A stretch of 64,000 nt of DNA from Linnemannia schmuckeri (lineage: Eukaryota; Mortierellomycota; Mortierellomycetes; Mortierellales; Mortierellaceae), in assembly GCA_029449235.1 (NCBI GenBank), contig JANATG010000014.1:1426001-1490000 (forward strand). Direction: 5' to 3'. A program made the position numbers and the translations under genes. Under the pieces are notes generated by a model. That model saw nothing but the letters and a program-made list of their open reading frames with translations, did not search any database and was not told the origin of the DNA. This document shows positions 11,840 through 22,752 of the stretch, one piece after another. Position 1 is the first letter of the stretch; every line of letters begins with the position of its first letter.

Positions 11840-13300
11840 CCATCTATCGACAACAAAAACAAGTACATGAACAGTGAGAAAGACACCTGCAATCTCGTCA
11901 ACACAACAGAAAAAAGGAGGGGCGTGCTCCTCGGCTGTGCAAAACAACAGGCACCAGCAACATCGCTCGCTTCTTAGTTTGAATATTGTCTGGCCTTTTC
12001 TTTATCGTTTCTTCGCCCGCTCGAATTTTCTCTGTTCCCGAGGAGGATGACCAATACATTCACCCCTCATAAAATCAAAATTACAAATGTTCTTTTATAG
12101 AGGAAAATTAAATCGACGCTACCAATCTGACGCTGACTTTTCCGAAGCTCTGACAGAGCAAATGAGTACAGTACGTCTTCAACCCCTGTTGCTCTGCAAA
12201 AAAAAGCCCTCGCTGAATATAGTAACGTTTTGCATTTGTATTACGACTCATCTTCATACTCGAATAAGTTCGCCTGCATCTCCATCAAATCCAGTACCTT
12301 ACGTTCATCTTTCCTCAAGGATGAAGGACTGACTGAATTTTGAAACGCGTCTGCACCACCAACGCTTAGTAACAACGCGTGTTTTTTTAATTCTGGTATG
12401 CAACTCTTCCGTTTTCACTTTTCTGATCTTTCCTGGTCAAGAAAAATAAAATCCCTCACTTCGACATTAGTTCAATTTGCTCACTCCAACTCCATGCATT
12501 AAATCATCGTCAAAAAAATATTAACAATAAATTTTAGAACATGGAAATTAAAATTCCAGATTTGACAATGGAAAAACTACGTGTTCAAGATCGGCGATGG
12601 CCAAAATGCGCGTTTAACGATCGACCTCACTCATCATTCGACAGATGGCGAACTTCTTGAACCAAGGGATCTTTGGTGATGTGGGACAAGAAATTATGGA
12701 ACCAGACGCATTTTTTTAATCTTCATTCGCTTTTTTCTCTAGCAATTCCTCACTTTTTCCTTCTCTCTCCTTGCTCATTTCGAGGTATTCTTTCTATTCT
12801 TTCAGTATCCTCTCTGGGTATATTTTTTAAACGATGAATATCCTGCTAACTAGTAATTATGTTAATCTCGCATCTGCTATCCTGAACGTCTTATCGTCGT
12901 TGTTCTCTTTACTTATCTTTGACCAACGTAGATTTGACGAAGACAACAAACAAGGAATATCGATCGTATAAAAGCGGCGAAAAAAAGAGCAAACTGCATC
13001 CAAGGACATACCTTAGAAGTACCAGCTGTATACAACGAATACTGCAAAGCTGCTCTAGCATGAGCAGCATGAAGCATGTAAATCACCAACAAGCGAATTT
13101 TATTATATCCTAAAAGTTAAGATAACATGTACGAAAGACAGCGCAGAGCTTCGATGAAGCATCCTAAGCGCCCTTTTTAATAAGAATTCAAAGATATGCA
13201 CCGTCCTGTCAATCTATTGGCAAAATTTGAATTTTTGGATGGTAAAAAAAAAAACTGATAAGCTCTAACAAGGCATCAGAGCAACAAGTTCATTCTTTCC
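11840..13300. other. AT-rich intergenic region, no gene recognised
   Basis: About 1.46 kb with a low density of open frames, homopolymer A/T runs and many stops on both strands. No tRNA-like cloverleaf, repeat array or family motif was found. It separates the housekeeping block from the transposon relic zone. Confidence 0.5.
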
Positions 13301-13369
13301 TTCTTCAATGGTTCAAATACCTAAAGCGCCCAGGAGTATACAGTAGCTACGGCGATCTGGTGGATGCAT

Positions 13370-13642
13370 TGGTCAAATTTATCGGGTACAAGAGACTCCA
13401 GGCATCGACCCCAACGGCAGCCTGACCCGCACCACCACAATTCAATTTGCCAGCCGATTTCATGGAATTCAATTTTATTGCCCTTTCTCCAAGCTCGGAC
13501 TATATGACCCTGGAGGACCTCGAGCCCTCACCTAGAGCGGCAAATGGGACGCGAAGATGAAGGAAAACCGCTCTGAACTCCCACCTCGTCCCCACAATCT
13601 GTGTGGTCGCACCAAGACCAAGGAAATGCCTCCGCTGGAGAT
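13370..13642 (+). pseudogene. Decayed coding fragment, unidentified
   Basis: The plus frame from 13393 reads as protein-like sequence (TPGIDPNGSLTRTTTIQFAS, then FHGIQFYCPFSKLGLYDPGG), is interrupted by TAG near 13532, and continues (KMKENRSELPPRPHNLCGR) to TAA near 13650. Composition and codon use look coding, but no start or family was recognised. It lies directly before the 220-codon open frame at 13643 and may be part of the same decayed gene or element. Confidence 0.35.
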
Positions 13643-14302
13643 ATGTTGGTAAGGAGGCCATGGGAGTCATTGATTCTTTCTCTACTTACGGCAGTCAAGC
13701 AGGCTCCCTTAGCCAAGGACATTCCAAAATTGTCAGTCGAGGAGAAATCAGTCAAGAGCGAGTCCACCAAAGGCGCACCCTCCATCCCAGCGGTTTTAAA
13801 CAAGGTCACGGACATTTATCCTCAGGTCCGTAACAACGACGGCCGCATCAACAGCAGCAAAAATCCGGACAACAGCCCTACCATCATTGGCAACAACAAC
13901 TCCGAGAACCACAAGAACTCCATCAATAACAACTTCTATAACCACATTCATAAGGACAATGACAACATGGCGGAGGTTCTCAGTAGACTCGAGCTTACCT
14001 TTGCAATCCCTTCCAAGCCTTACGGGCCTAAAATGTTTCTGACCGCTGGGACCAACCCCAAGAGTCTCTCCCCTAGGGTTCTTGCACCTGAGCGTGCCGT
14101 TAAGAGATTTTCCCCTTCAAAATCCTTCCTTTCCCTACTTACCACTAATCAGAGAGTCTTTACGAAGCCTGCCTGCGACTCTATGGATAACAGGCAGCCC
14201 GTCGTTTACTCAATAGCTATCAAGGCGTTTCTAGCAGCCATCGGTTGCATCGAACAGCTTGTCGCCTCGCATCCAACCATGGCCTATGCACCTGTTGTCT
14301 AG
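13643..14302 (+). CDS. Hypothetical protein, Asn-rich, possibly a gene relic
   Basis: An open frame of 219 residues from ATG 13643 to the stop at 14302. It has a Lys/Ser-rich first part, an Asn-rich centre (about residues 75-110) and a C-terminal part containing FTKPACDSMDNRQPVVYSIA and FLAAIGCIEQLVASH. No domain, signal peptide or membrane segment was recognised. It starts inside a decayed coding stretch and ends shortly before a broken transposase, so it may be a leftover of an older gene or an element-associated frame rather than an expressed gene. No introns were needed. Confidence 0.35.
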   Translation: MLVRRPWESLILSLLTAVKQAPLAKDIPKLSVEEKSVKSESTKGAPSIPAVLNKVTDIYPQVRNNDGRINSSKNPDNSPTIIGNNNSENHKNSINNNFYNHIHKDNDNMAEVLSRLELTFAIPSKPYGPKMFLTAGTNPKSLSPRVLAPERAVKRFSPSKSFLSLLTTNQRVFTKPACDSMDNRQPVVYSIAIKAFLAAIGCIEQLVASHPTMAYAPVV

Positions 14303-14717
14303 CACATTGTCAAGCCGCTGGCAGCAACAGCCAATCATACCTAGTGATTCTTAAAAGTCGAATACTCCATTTCCATACTGACTTCGCGATTCTTCAAACT
14401 AATTGTTCAAGAATAATATGTATATCTTTTTTTTTTTCTCTTTTGAGCACCCAACAATAACCGATTCAACAACGAAAAATTCCCTCCAACTGAGATGTCG
14501 TCCATCAAAGCAAGTCCAGTAGTCGCAGAAAACTAATCCCAATGGTTAATAGTTTTTTACGGTTGACACGCAGCAGCGAAAAAAATGATAGTTCCACACG
14601 AAGCTTAGTCGTGCATTATGACGTAAGGGACAGGGTTGTCACTCTCCTTTTTTTTTTTTGTCTTTCTCGCCTTCTCCCGCCCATCCTTTTATCCCAATAC
14701 ACTCACCGCCTCACACC
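14303..14717. other. Spacer between hypothetical frame and transposase relic
   Basis: 415 bp that should contain the left end of the transposon. I looked for an inverted match between this stretch and 16175-16400 and found none, so element termini and a TA target duplication are not resolved. Confidence 0.4.
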
Positions 14718-16174
14718 ATGAAACGCAATAACTCCAGTCCACAGCCACACCTCAACAAGAAACAACGACGAATCTCCGACCGGGACAGACTTAATATCAT
14801 TGAGTCTATCACGAACGAGGTCCACACCATTGGCGAGACTGCCGAACGCTTCAAGCTTCCTGAGTCGACAGTTCGATCCGTCTACAAGACGTTTGAACGA
14901 TCCTGCCATTCCGTTCAACTACCAAGAAGCGGCAATCGACACCCACGTCTTGAGCAGGAGCATCTGAACTAGATCAAGGACCGTCTCCTTGAAGAGCCTG
15001 ATCTCTCCATCTCGGATCTCCACGCTGAGCTCAATAAGAAGTTCAGGCTCCGACCACCAGTGGTAGGAACACTCTCCAGAATGCCGTCGACAAGAGGATT
15101 GCCTACATCCTGAAGCTGGTACATCCTGAGCTCGAGGACTACAATAGCGATGCACGCCGCGAGCAGAGGAAGTTGTGGGCGGACGAAGTCTGGGAGAAAT
15201 ATGAGGGAATGGACGGGTTTGTGTATCTGGATGAATCCGGGTTCAATCTCCATATCCGCCGGAGGTACGGTCGCGCTGCTCGAGGTGTTCGTCCGATCAA
15301 ACCGATCCCAATCCATAGAGGAGCCAACATGTCACTACTTGTGGCCCTCGACAGCACCGGCCTTATTGCTTCCGAGGTCAAGGTTAGGGCGTACAATGGT
15401 GTCTATTTTGCGCGATTTCTCATGAACAAGCTCTTCCCCAGTTTTTCAGGCCCTCGCAGCATCATTGTGGATAATTGCCGCATTCACAAGACTCTGAGTG
15501 TCAAGAAAGCGTTCAGTGCATCTCAACACATTGCTCTCTTTCTCCCTCCCTACACTCTCCACTTCAACCTAGCAGAGTGGGCATTTAACTGCATTAAAGG
15601 CCATGTCAAAAAGAAGTCTGCCCAGCGCTACAATTTGGCAGGCTGTATCCGAGGGTCTCACCAGCGTTCCGTCACTGCAACCAAAGCCCGAGGCAGGCTT
15701 AAGAAGGTCGATCGCAGCTTCCAGTTGGCTTGCGCGAATATGCCACTTGGTCGCTTCATGAGCGCCAAACAGGTGCTGCGCCTGATGGAAAGAGTTTCCG
15801 ATCCCTATCCAGAGGTTGAGCGCGATGACATGGAAGGCGAGGATCAAGTGGAGGAGGAGGAGGAAATAGAAGAGCTCGATGAAGTGTGGAAGGAGAAAGA
15901 GCCCCTCTATGAGAGCTCATCTCACTCATCCGACTCGTCGGAGGATGAAGCCAATGAGGAGGAGAATGGGGACGAGACAGTGCTCGCACAGCCTGACGAG
16001 GTTGAAGAAGAGCAAGAGGACGAAGATAACGAGATAATGAACGACGAGAAGGAAGGGGAGATAGTGGTAGGCATGGAGGAGAAGAACGTGGAGGAAGAGG
16101 AGGAGGAGGAAGAGGAAAGCTGCACAGCACGCCTGCCCGTTCCCGTTACTCTCTCCGTAGTGTTAAGGCTCTAA
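14718..16174 (+). pseudogene. Tc1/mariner-IS630-class DD34E transposase, broken
   Basis: ATG 14718 opens a transposase with a helix-turn-helix N-terminus (DRLNIIESITNEVHTIGETA, then PESTVRSVYKTFER). Two lesions were seen: an in-frame TAG at about 14970 after HPRLEQEHLN, and a one-base frameshift near 15060, after which the reading resumes as VHPELEDYNSDARREQRKLW. The DDE_3-type catalytic core is intact in sequence: D in VYLDESGF (codon 15230), D in IIVDNCRIHK (codon 15470) and E in NLAEWAF (codon 15575). There are 34 residues between the last two, i.e. DD34E. After the core the protein has an unusually acidic Glu/Asp/Ser-rich tail of about 110 residues ending in LPVPVTLSVVLRL. As written it cannot make a full-length enzyme. 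Terminal inverted repeats were not identified. Confidence 0.85.
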
Positions 16175-16359
16175 AGTAGGATGGCCCAAGCATTGATAAT
16201 CCACTTTGTTTTTTGTTTTCTGAACCATACTCAATTGGTAAAAAAAAAAACAGAAATGAAAATGAAAATTTGCCATTCTTCTTTTGAAGTTGTTTCTTAT
16301 GCACGAAAATAGTAAAAAATTCCGCAAAGTCAAGATAGAAATAGAGTATTTTTGAGAAT
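16175..16359. other. Spacer downstream of transposase relic
   Basis: AT-rich, with an A run near 16240-16249. The right terminal repeat of the element should be here or just beyond, but none was recognised. Confidence 0.3.
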
Positions 16360-17035
16360 CAATAAATTCATACCAGATTTCTGAGGCGGCTCGACGTTGG
16401 TTTCGCCCACTACCACCACTACCATCATTACCGCCACCAGCAGGCCTATGGCGATAAGAAGCATCATCAAGACTCTCGTCAAAAAAGCTGTTAGCAGAAT
16501 CCTACACCATTTCTCACCAACAAAACCTCGGATACACATACCATCGGTACCATCTTGACCACCACAATCCTAATCACATGCAGGACTTCCGTGATGGCAA
16601 CCATCGACCTTGTCTCAATAGTGTAAGCGACCAGCGCTATAAGTGCTATAGCCCTAACGTCAGCGCTCTCAGGAACCACTCTCCTTCCAAAGGCTGCCCA
16701 CTACGCCAATCAGACTCCTGCTAAGACATTTCCACACAACAACCACCAGTAGGCCCCTCCTACGTCGCGCAACCAGCACTATAAATTTAGCGTTGGCATT
16801 CCCATCAACTACCCTCGTGCCAAAGCGGATCACTACATCATCCAGACCCCTGTCATGGTCGTCCGCCATGACAACAGCGCGGCTCATATTCTTATTTACT
16901 ATACCGAGACTGCCATCTACAACAACAGGTACAACCCATTGATGCCGTCCATAGTGATTGTGAAGTCCTCAAGGCGCCAAGTCACCCGGTTTGTGCTGTT
17001 GCCTTCGGAGGCGATAACTTCGCCAATCTAATCGA
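16360..17035 (+). pseudogene. Decayed coding region, unidentified
   Basis: Plus-strand frames alternate between protein-like blocks: about 16540-16725 (YHLDHHNPNHMQDFRDGNHR, then SVSDQRYKCYSPNVSALR), a stop, then about 16788-17030 (FSVGIPINYPRAKADHYIIQ, TPVMVVRHDNSAAHILIYYT) ending at TAA. The blocks are in different frames, with stops in between, so this is a relic. The second block looks like a folded domain, but I do not recognise the family. It may belong with the fragments at 13.4-14.3 kb, the transposase having landed between them. Confidence 0.4.
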
Positions 17036-18274
17036 GAGCAGAGTGACAACCCCCCACCACCCCTACGCCATTGACAACAACGCGACTTGGGGCTGTGGTA
17101 GCCGGTATTTCCTCCCCAGCGGATCGGGCTTGTAAACCCTCATCAGTCCGGGAATATGCTGTAATGATCTTTAAGCTTTCTTTTCGTACCTTTGCTCGAC
17201 AATCCCGCTCTATCATCTTTAGCATTTTTTCCCTCTTTCTTTTGATCCCTCTTTCTTTTGATCCCTTTTTTGTTCTTGTACCTCTACTTTGGGGATTGTT
17301 CTCAGTCTGATGGACTCAGACTGCACTTCAGATAGCACAGTGACTTGTCGCTGCTGCAGCAATCGAAAGAGCAGTCAGCAACGGAAAGCTGCTCCAGGGT
17401 TCATCATCACATCTCTTAAAAATGGACCGTGAGAGAGCAGAGGACCAGAGTGCGGACTAAGCGCAGTGCCCCTGATTTAAAAGATGGTGTCTGCCAGGCC
17501 GCCTGTGATGAAGTCGAGCTTTAGATTTGATGAGAGTCTAGCTTGCTGGTTTAGAAAGACAAGACATGACTTGCTGCTTCACAGAGATCCCGGGTCGCTG
17601 GATGGACGGGTGTAGTTTCAATAGATGTGCCACACGAGCGGTTCTCTGGAATCCAGACTGTGCAAGCGTTTCTGGGCTACCCTTAAGATCTGGGATGGCC
17701 CCCCTTTTATCACACATCATTTTCGCATCTTCTTTTTGCACACATGTACTTTTACCAATTGTTTCTTTACCAAAATATACTTTTGATATCTTCATTCATC
17801 TTTCACTTGCTGGTCAGCACGAATAAAAAAACGCTTCAAAAAAAACCAAAAATAGAACACGTATAGGTACGATCATTAATGTGCTTGAAAAAAATAATAG
17901 ATTGCACAATGGTCGATCTGACTACAATGTCGCTGATGCTTAATGACCGTTGGTGGCTCGAACAGAAATAAAAAAGCACCATTGCACGCGTGACTATGCC
18001 TCCATTTTTCTTTGCTCTATCATACTATTCAAAAACAACAAGTTTCAACGAGCCCAGCGTCCTTATCGAGACCTTCGCTAAGAGGCCTCAAAGCGATGGC
18101 TCGACTGGGAAATCTTGAAACACCTTTTGTAGAGGTGAGGCGGTGAGGAGAAACCGGACTTTGATATGGGAGACAGAGTGAAGGATGACTTGAGGCTGCG
18201 AATGTGGGTCAGTGTTTTGGGCCATTCAAGTGAGGCATTTTATATCTGCCAACAAACACTACTATATGTCCTAC
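17036..18274. other. Intergenic region, no gene recognised
   Basis: About 1.2 kb. A short direct repeat, CTCTTTCTTTTGATCCCT, occurs twice in tandem near 17231-17266. No domain-like frame was found on either strand. Confidence 0.45.
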
Positions 18275-18699
18275 CTACTCCTGATCATCCACCGACTCGG
18301 TCTTCTCCTCCAAAGGCGGTGTCCCATCTATAGCGCCTTGCTGTTTCAACAACAGTCTGTTATCCGCAGTCAGTCCAACAGCATCAGCCAACAAGGCCTT
18401 GTCGGCCATCAGGACCGGATACCCAGCACTCCAAACCAACTGGGCTGAAAACAACCGCTCGCTGCCAACAGCGCCGCCGCTACCAACATCACCAAAGGCA
18501 TCAGCAGCGTTATCATTTTTGAGCTCTCCAGGTCCAGGACTGGTGGCATCCACAATCTGCCACACACGAACAGACCCGTCTTTACAACCTGTCACAAACT
18601 CCAATGTCTCAGGCTTCCACGCTACTTCTGTAACAGTTCCAGCAAAACCCTTGATCGTGATGACCCGTGTCCATTTTTCTTGGGAATCCTCGCCCAGAC

Positions 18700-18731
<32 letters not shown>

Positions 18732-19984
18732 GGAGAAGGAGATAAGGGTGACTTCCAAAGGGACACGTCATAACGCCCGCTCGTCGCCAGCCACTCCCCA
18801 CAAGACGAGTACTTGAGAGATAACACCGTATCATCGTGTTTCAAGGTGTGCAAGACCTTCCTGGTCAACACATCCCTGATAAACACCTCTTCATACAAAT
18901 GACAGGACGCGATCTGTCGACCGTTGGGTGCGAACGCCGTGCTCGCCGTATTGACCTCTCGACTTGGGTCCGAGTGCAAGATCCTAGACTCAACACCATC
19001 ACACTCGCCACCGCCGCTTACGCTGCTGCCGCTACCTGTCGCTAGATCCCAGACCCGAATCGTATCGTCCCAACTACAAGAAACCAGCTGCCGACTGTCC
19101 TTCGAAAATCCCAACCCAAGGACTCCACATTTGTGTCCCTCAAGTACTTGCTCTTGTACTCCAGACCTCACATCCCACAATCGAATAGTGCTATCGAAAC
19201 TACCCGAGGCAATCCACCGACCGCAGGGTGAGAACTGGACTCTTGCTACATCATTGGTATGACCCAGGAGAACAGCATGAACGCCTCCAGTCTCCGCATT
19301 CCACAGCCTGACCTCCTCCTCCGCAGCGTCAGTCCCAACCGAAGCAAAGAGCAAACTGTTGGGGGAGAAGGCCACTTGTTCAACGGCCCTGGGGCGACTC
19401 GGGTAGAGAAACCCAGCCTCGCCAGTCGCCGCATCGTACTGCAGCACAGAACCATCACTCCTGCCAGAGATGATCCACCGACCATCGTGAGAGTAGTCCA
19501 CAGTTGTCACCGGAACGAAACGGTCTTGAGTATCGGGTTTGGATCTTTTCCAGTTCAACAACTCCCAGCGTCGGAAGGTGAGATCGTAACCGCCAGTCAC
19601 CAGCAAAGATCCGTCAGGTGAGAAAACCACACTATTGAGGCCATCGGCATGACCAGCAAAGACAGACACCCTGCTTCCTGTATGTGCATCCCAAAGCGCG
19701 GCCATATGGTCGTCGCCACCCGATGCGATCCACTTCCCGTCTGGCGAAAAACTGACGCTGTCGATTTGGTCCGAATGCCCAGCCAAGGTCAGACTAGGTT
19801 CGCCAGAAGCCGTGTCCCACACTTGCATTCGTCCATTGTAATGACCCGCAACGAACCTCTGACTATCAGTCGAAATCGCCAACGAGGTGATCTCTCCATG
19901 AGGTGTCGTCAGGACGAGACCAAGCTCTCCTGTCCGTGAATCGTAGAACCGAATCGTACCATCCTCGCTACATGACACCACACT
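18275..19984 (-). pseudogene. Orphan WD40 C-terminal half of a NACHT-WD40 (NLR-like) gene
   Basis: One open frame of about 568 residues made of repeated WD40 units: SEDGTIRFYDSRTGELG, GHYNGRMQVWDTASGE, GSFDSTIRLWDVRSGV and CSWDDTIRVWDLATG, with the usual GH..V..V.FSPDG linkers. It begins mid-repeat, directly after an in-frame TAA (19987-19985), and has no ATG until well inside the repeats, so the front half is missing. No NACHT or ARM sequence was found upstream on this strand. Its last 60 residues (DAVGLTADNRLLLKQQGAID) match the ending of the WD40 pseudogene at 59.2 kb (DTVGLSTVNRKLLVQPGALD), which assigns it to that family. A run of 13 Ser is encoded by a triplet microsatellite at about 18698-18730. 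Alternatively it is a standalone WD40 gene using an internal start or an unseen 5' exon. Confidence 0.75.
18698..18730. repeat. CGA/TCG trinucleotide repeat encoding poly-Ser
   Basis: About eleven tandem GAC/CGA units on the plus strand, read as Ser codons on the minus strand within the orphan WD40 frame. The repeat length keeps the frame open. Confidence 0.85.
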
Positions 19985-19987
19985 TTA

Positions 19988-20881
19988 AGGAAGTTATCTG
20001 GGCTGTTTGAAATGGCCGGCTTTATTGACGGGCCCCAGCCTCGGTCAAGGAAAGTCCTGAGCCATATCCTTGCACTTGGTCAGTCCTCCCATTTTTTTTT
20101 CCTTTCTCGTAGATCATGCAAGCACCGCCCAAAGTACAACACTCAAAAGAATAACAGACATACATGGCAAGTTGGCTACATGTGCCACCCTAACAATATC
20201 CAAGTAGCTTTTGGATTCACTGCCTAGAAAACAATATTAGGACAATGAAAAAGACTATTCAGTTTACTTTAAATGCGTTCGGCTGTAAAGCAAACGTCCG
20301 GTTCGTGGTTCAACTTGTCTCCATCCACCATCCTGTACAGTGTGCTCCTCACACTAACTGTCATCACCTCCTTTAGACAGTTTCTCGTCCCGGTCGTTGT
20401 TCGGGTGTTGTCCTCTCTGCTCAAGCCACATAATCACTCTGAAATCCAATCTTTCCCTCTCTGGCGACGAACCCTCGCTATAGGCATTGCACTGAACCCG
20501 TTGGTTTAACGACGGTTGACCTCTCATGCTTAAAGCAATGGCAACCTGGAGATCCCGCTTGTACTCGTCTTCGAACCAACCACCCCTTCGATAAGAGCGA
20601 AGTTGGTGGCGTAAGACTGCTGAATTTAAGCCACTTGTCCCTGAGCGCAAAAGGCAAAAAAGAATAAAGGGAGTGAGAAAGGCCTTGGCCTTGAAGGATC
20701 ACTCCCTTGGTCTCTTTAGATTCCTCCGCATCCACTTCACTCATACAGCAACGCATTCACACCTCCAACTGCCTTCAGGACAAAACTCGACATACCAGTA
20801 ATCCAACTGAAGACAACTCACAACGCGCCCAACACCCAACACCCCTCACTCTCAACTTTACATTTCAGAAACTCAAACACC
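19988..20881. promoter_or_regulatory. Upstream region of the DUS4-type gene
   Basis: About 890 bp between the truncated WD40 relic and the dihydrouridine synthase start. It should hold the promoter of the latter. Frames are short and no family was recognised. The junction near 19985 is the likely deletion or rearrangement breakpoint of the WD40 gene. Confidence 0.4.
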
Positions 20882-22513
20882 ATGTCAGAGGAGAATGCCA
20901 GCTCAAGGTCTCTGCCAAGGACAGACATCATGCAGCTCTTCTCAACAAAGACCCGACCACTTAATGTGTGCGCCCCCATGGTTCGATACAGCAAACTGCC
21001 CTTCCGGGAACTTGTCCGGAGGTAATACTCACATACTCCTTCAGGAAACCCTAAAATGAGCAACCACAACTACAACAAACGGTTCTGTCTTTTTCAACAG
21101 CTCAATCGCAACTTTTTATCCAACAGCCTAGGAACTAACCTGGACTACCCGCCCCCTTCCACATCTCTCTCTCACTTCTCCTGTAACTGAACAGATACAA
21201 CTGCGACATAGTCTACACACCCATGATCCTCGCCGACGTCTTCGCATCCTCAAACTACGCCCGCGAATGCGAATTCTCAACAAACTACCTCGACGACCCC
21301 GTCGTCATCCAATTTGCAGCCTCCAACGGCCTCGACCTCGCCAACGCTGCCGAACTCGCCGCTCCCTTTGTCTCAGGCATCGATATCAACTGCGGATGTC
21401 CTCAGAAATGGGCAATTAATGAAAAGATTGGATCCCATTTGATGTCGGATCCGGAGACTGTCAGGGATATGATTAAGCAAGTTAAGGCAAGGGTGGATGT
21501 GCCTTGTTCGATTAAGATTCGAATCCATCGAGACCTTCGGTATGTTTCTTGTGATGCTTTGTTCGTTTTTTGTTTTATTTTTGTGCTTGGCATGTTTGTT
21601 TGGGATAGCAGTTGTGAACGGACCAATGTCGATATGAAACATACGTCGGATACAAAAAAAAAACACAAAACAAAAAATTCGTCACTAACCCAAATGTGGT
21701 ATCATCCGCCTCACACCACGTTTTTTCCTTCCCCTTGTAAAATCTCCCATAGGGAAACGGAAGAATTTGTGAAAAGGGCACTATCAGTCGGAGTAGACTT
21801 TATCACAGTACACGGCAGGACTAGGCGGCAGAAATCAACAGAACCTGTTAGTCTGGAGGGCATAAAGCTTGTCAAGGAGGTGTCGACCGTCCCTGTGCTG
21901 GCTAATGGGAATGTATTTACGATGGAGGATGCTAATGACATTGTCGCTGCTACTGGCGTCGATGGTATGTCGTTATTCATGGACTTTCTAATTCGCGGAT
22001 CAAATTCAGGAACTTGGTGTGAGAGAGGAAGCGACATACTAACTAAGAATCATTCTTTGCATGTATGATCCTCAATAGGAACAATGTCGGCAAGAGGCAT
22101 TCTGGAGAACCCAGCGCTATTCGCAGGACATACAGTAACACCCTGGGAATGCATTGAGGACTACGTCGACCTCGCCCTATCCTACGGTACAAATGCCTTT
22201 ATCTTCCACCATCACCTCATGTACATGTTCGAAAAGACTATGAGCAACGCAGGTACGAACGAGCGCACGCTATCATTTTTCGTTACTGTCAGGAGTGGTC
22301 CCCCTCTCGTTTTGGTACAACTGACGACTAAATCGATTTTGTCAATTTTCATGTTTAGAACGGAGGACATTCAATTCATTAACGACCATCCCGGCGGTTC
22401 TGGATTACCTTGAGGAGCACTATGGACTGGATATTGCACGGAAACGAGTTGAAAGGGCAGAACAAAAATTGAAATGGGATCCCACTACCAACAACACCAG
22501 TATTACATCGTAG
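20882..22513 (+). CDS. tRNA-dihydrouridine synthase, DUS4 type
   Basis: Five exons: 20882-21021, 21195-21539, 21753-21964, 22079-22252 and 22359-22513, in frame, 341 residues, the usual size for Dus4/DUS4L. The FMN-dependent enzyme reduces uridine to dihydrouridine in the tRNA D-loop (position 20a/20b in yeast Dus4). Seen along the TIM barrel: CAPMVRYSKLPFRELVRRYN, YTPMILADVFASS, the catalytic-Cys motif INCGCPQKWAINEKIGSHLM (Cys about residue 115), ITVHGRTRRQKS and VPVLANGNVF, and then VDGTMSARGILENPALFAG assembled across intron 3. The short helical C-terminus ends in EQKLKWDPTTNNTSITS. Intron 3 could be read through for a few codons but then meets stops. Convergent with the Q-rich Myb gene (240 bp apart). 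Confidence 0.93.
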
Positions 22514-22752
22514 CAGGACCCTGCACAAGCATCATGATACAAAAATAAGAAAACCGAAAAACAAGGAAAATATTTGTCGAAAATGAAAGGATTTTTATTT
22601 GAAGAGCAAAAGTATGTTACAGAAATACAGAGAACCGATTGTGGGAAAAGTACAAAAAGGAGAGAGAGTGAAGAAAAAAAAATGAAACTAAGAAATAGGA
22701 AAAAAAGTACGAATATCAAAAAAAAAAAAAAGAATGGATGAGCATTCTTCAC

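Noticed and set aside
11553..11904. Open frames encoding Thr-His or Cys-Val strings
   Set aside because: They are translations of the CA microsatellite.
14303..16400. Terminal inverted repeats of the DD34E element
   Set aside because: I searched by eye for matching inverted ends and TA duplications and found no convincing pair, so none is annotated.
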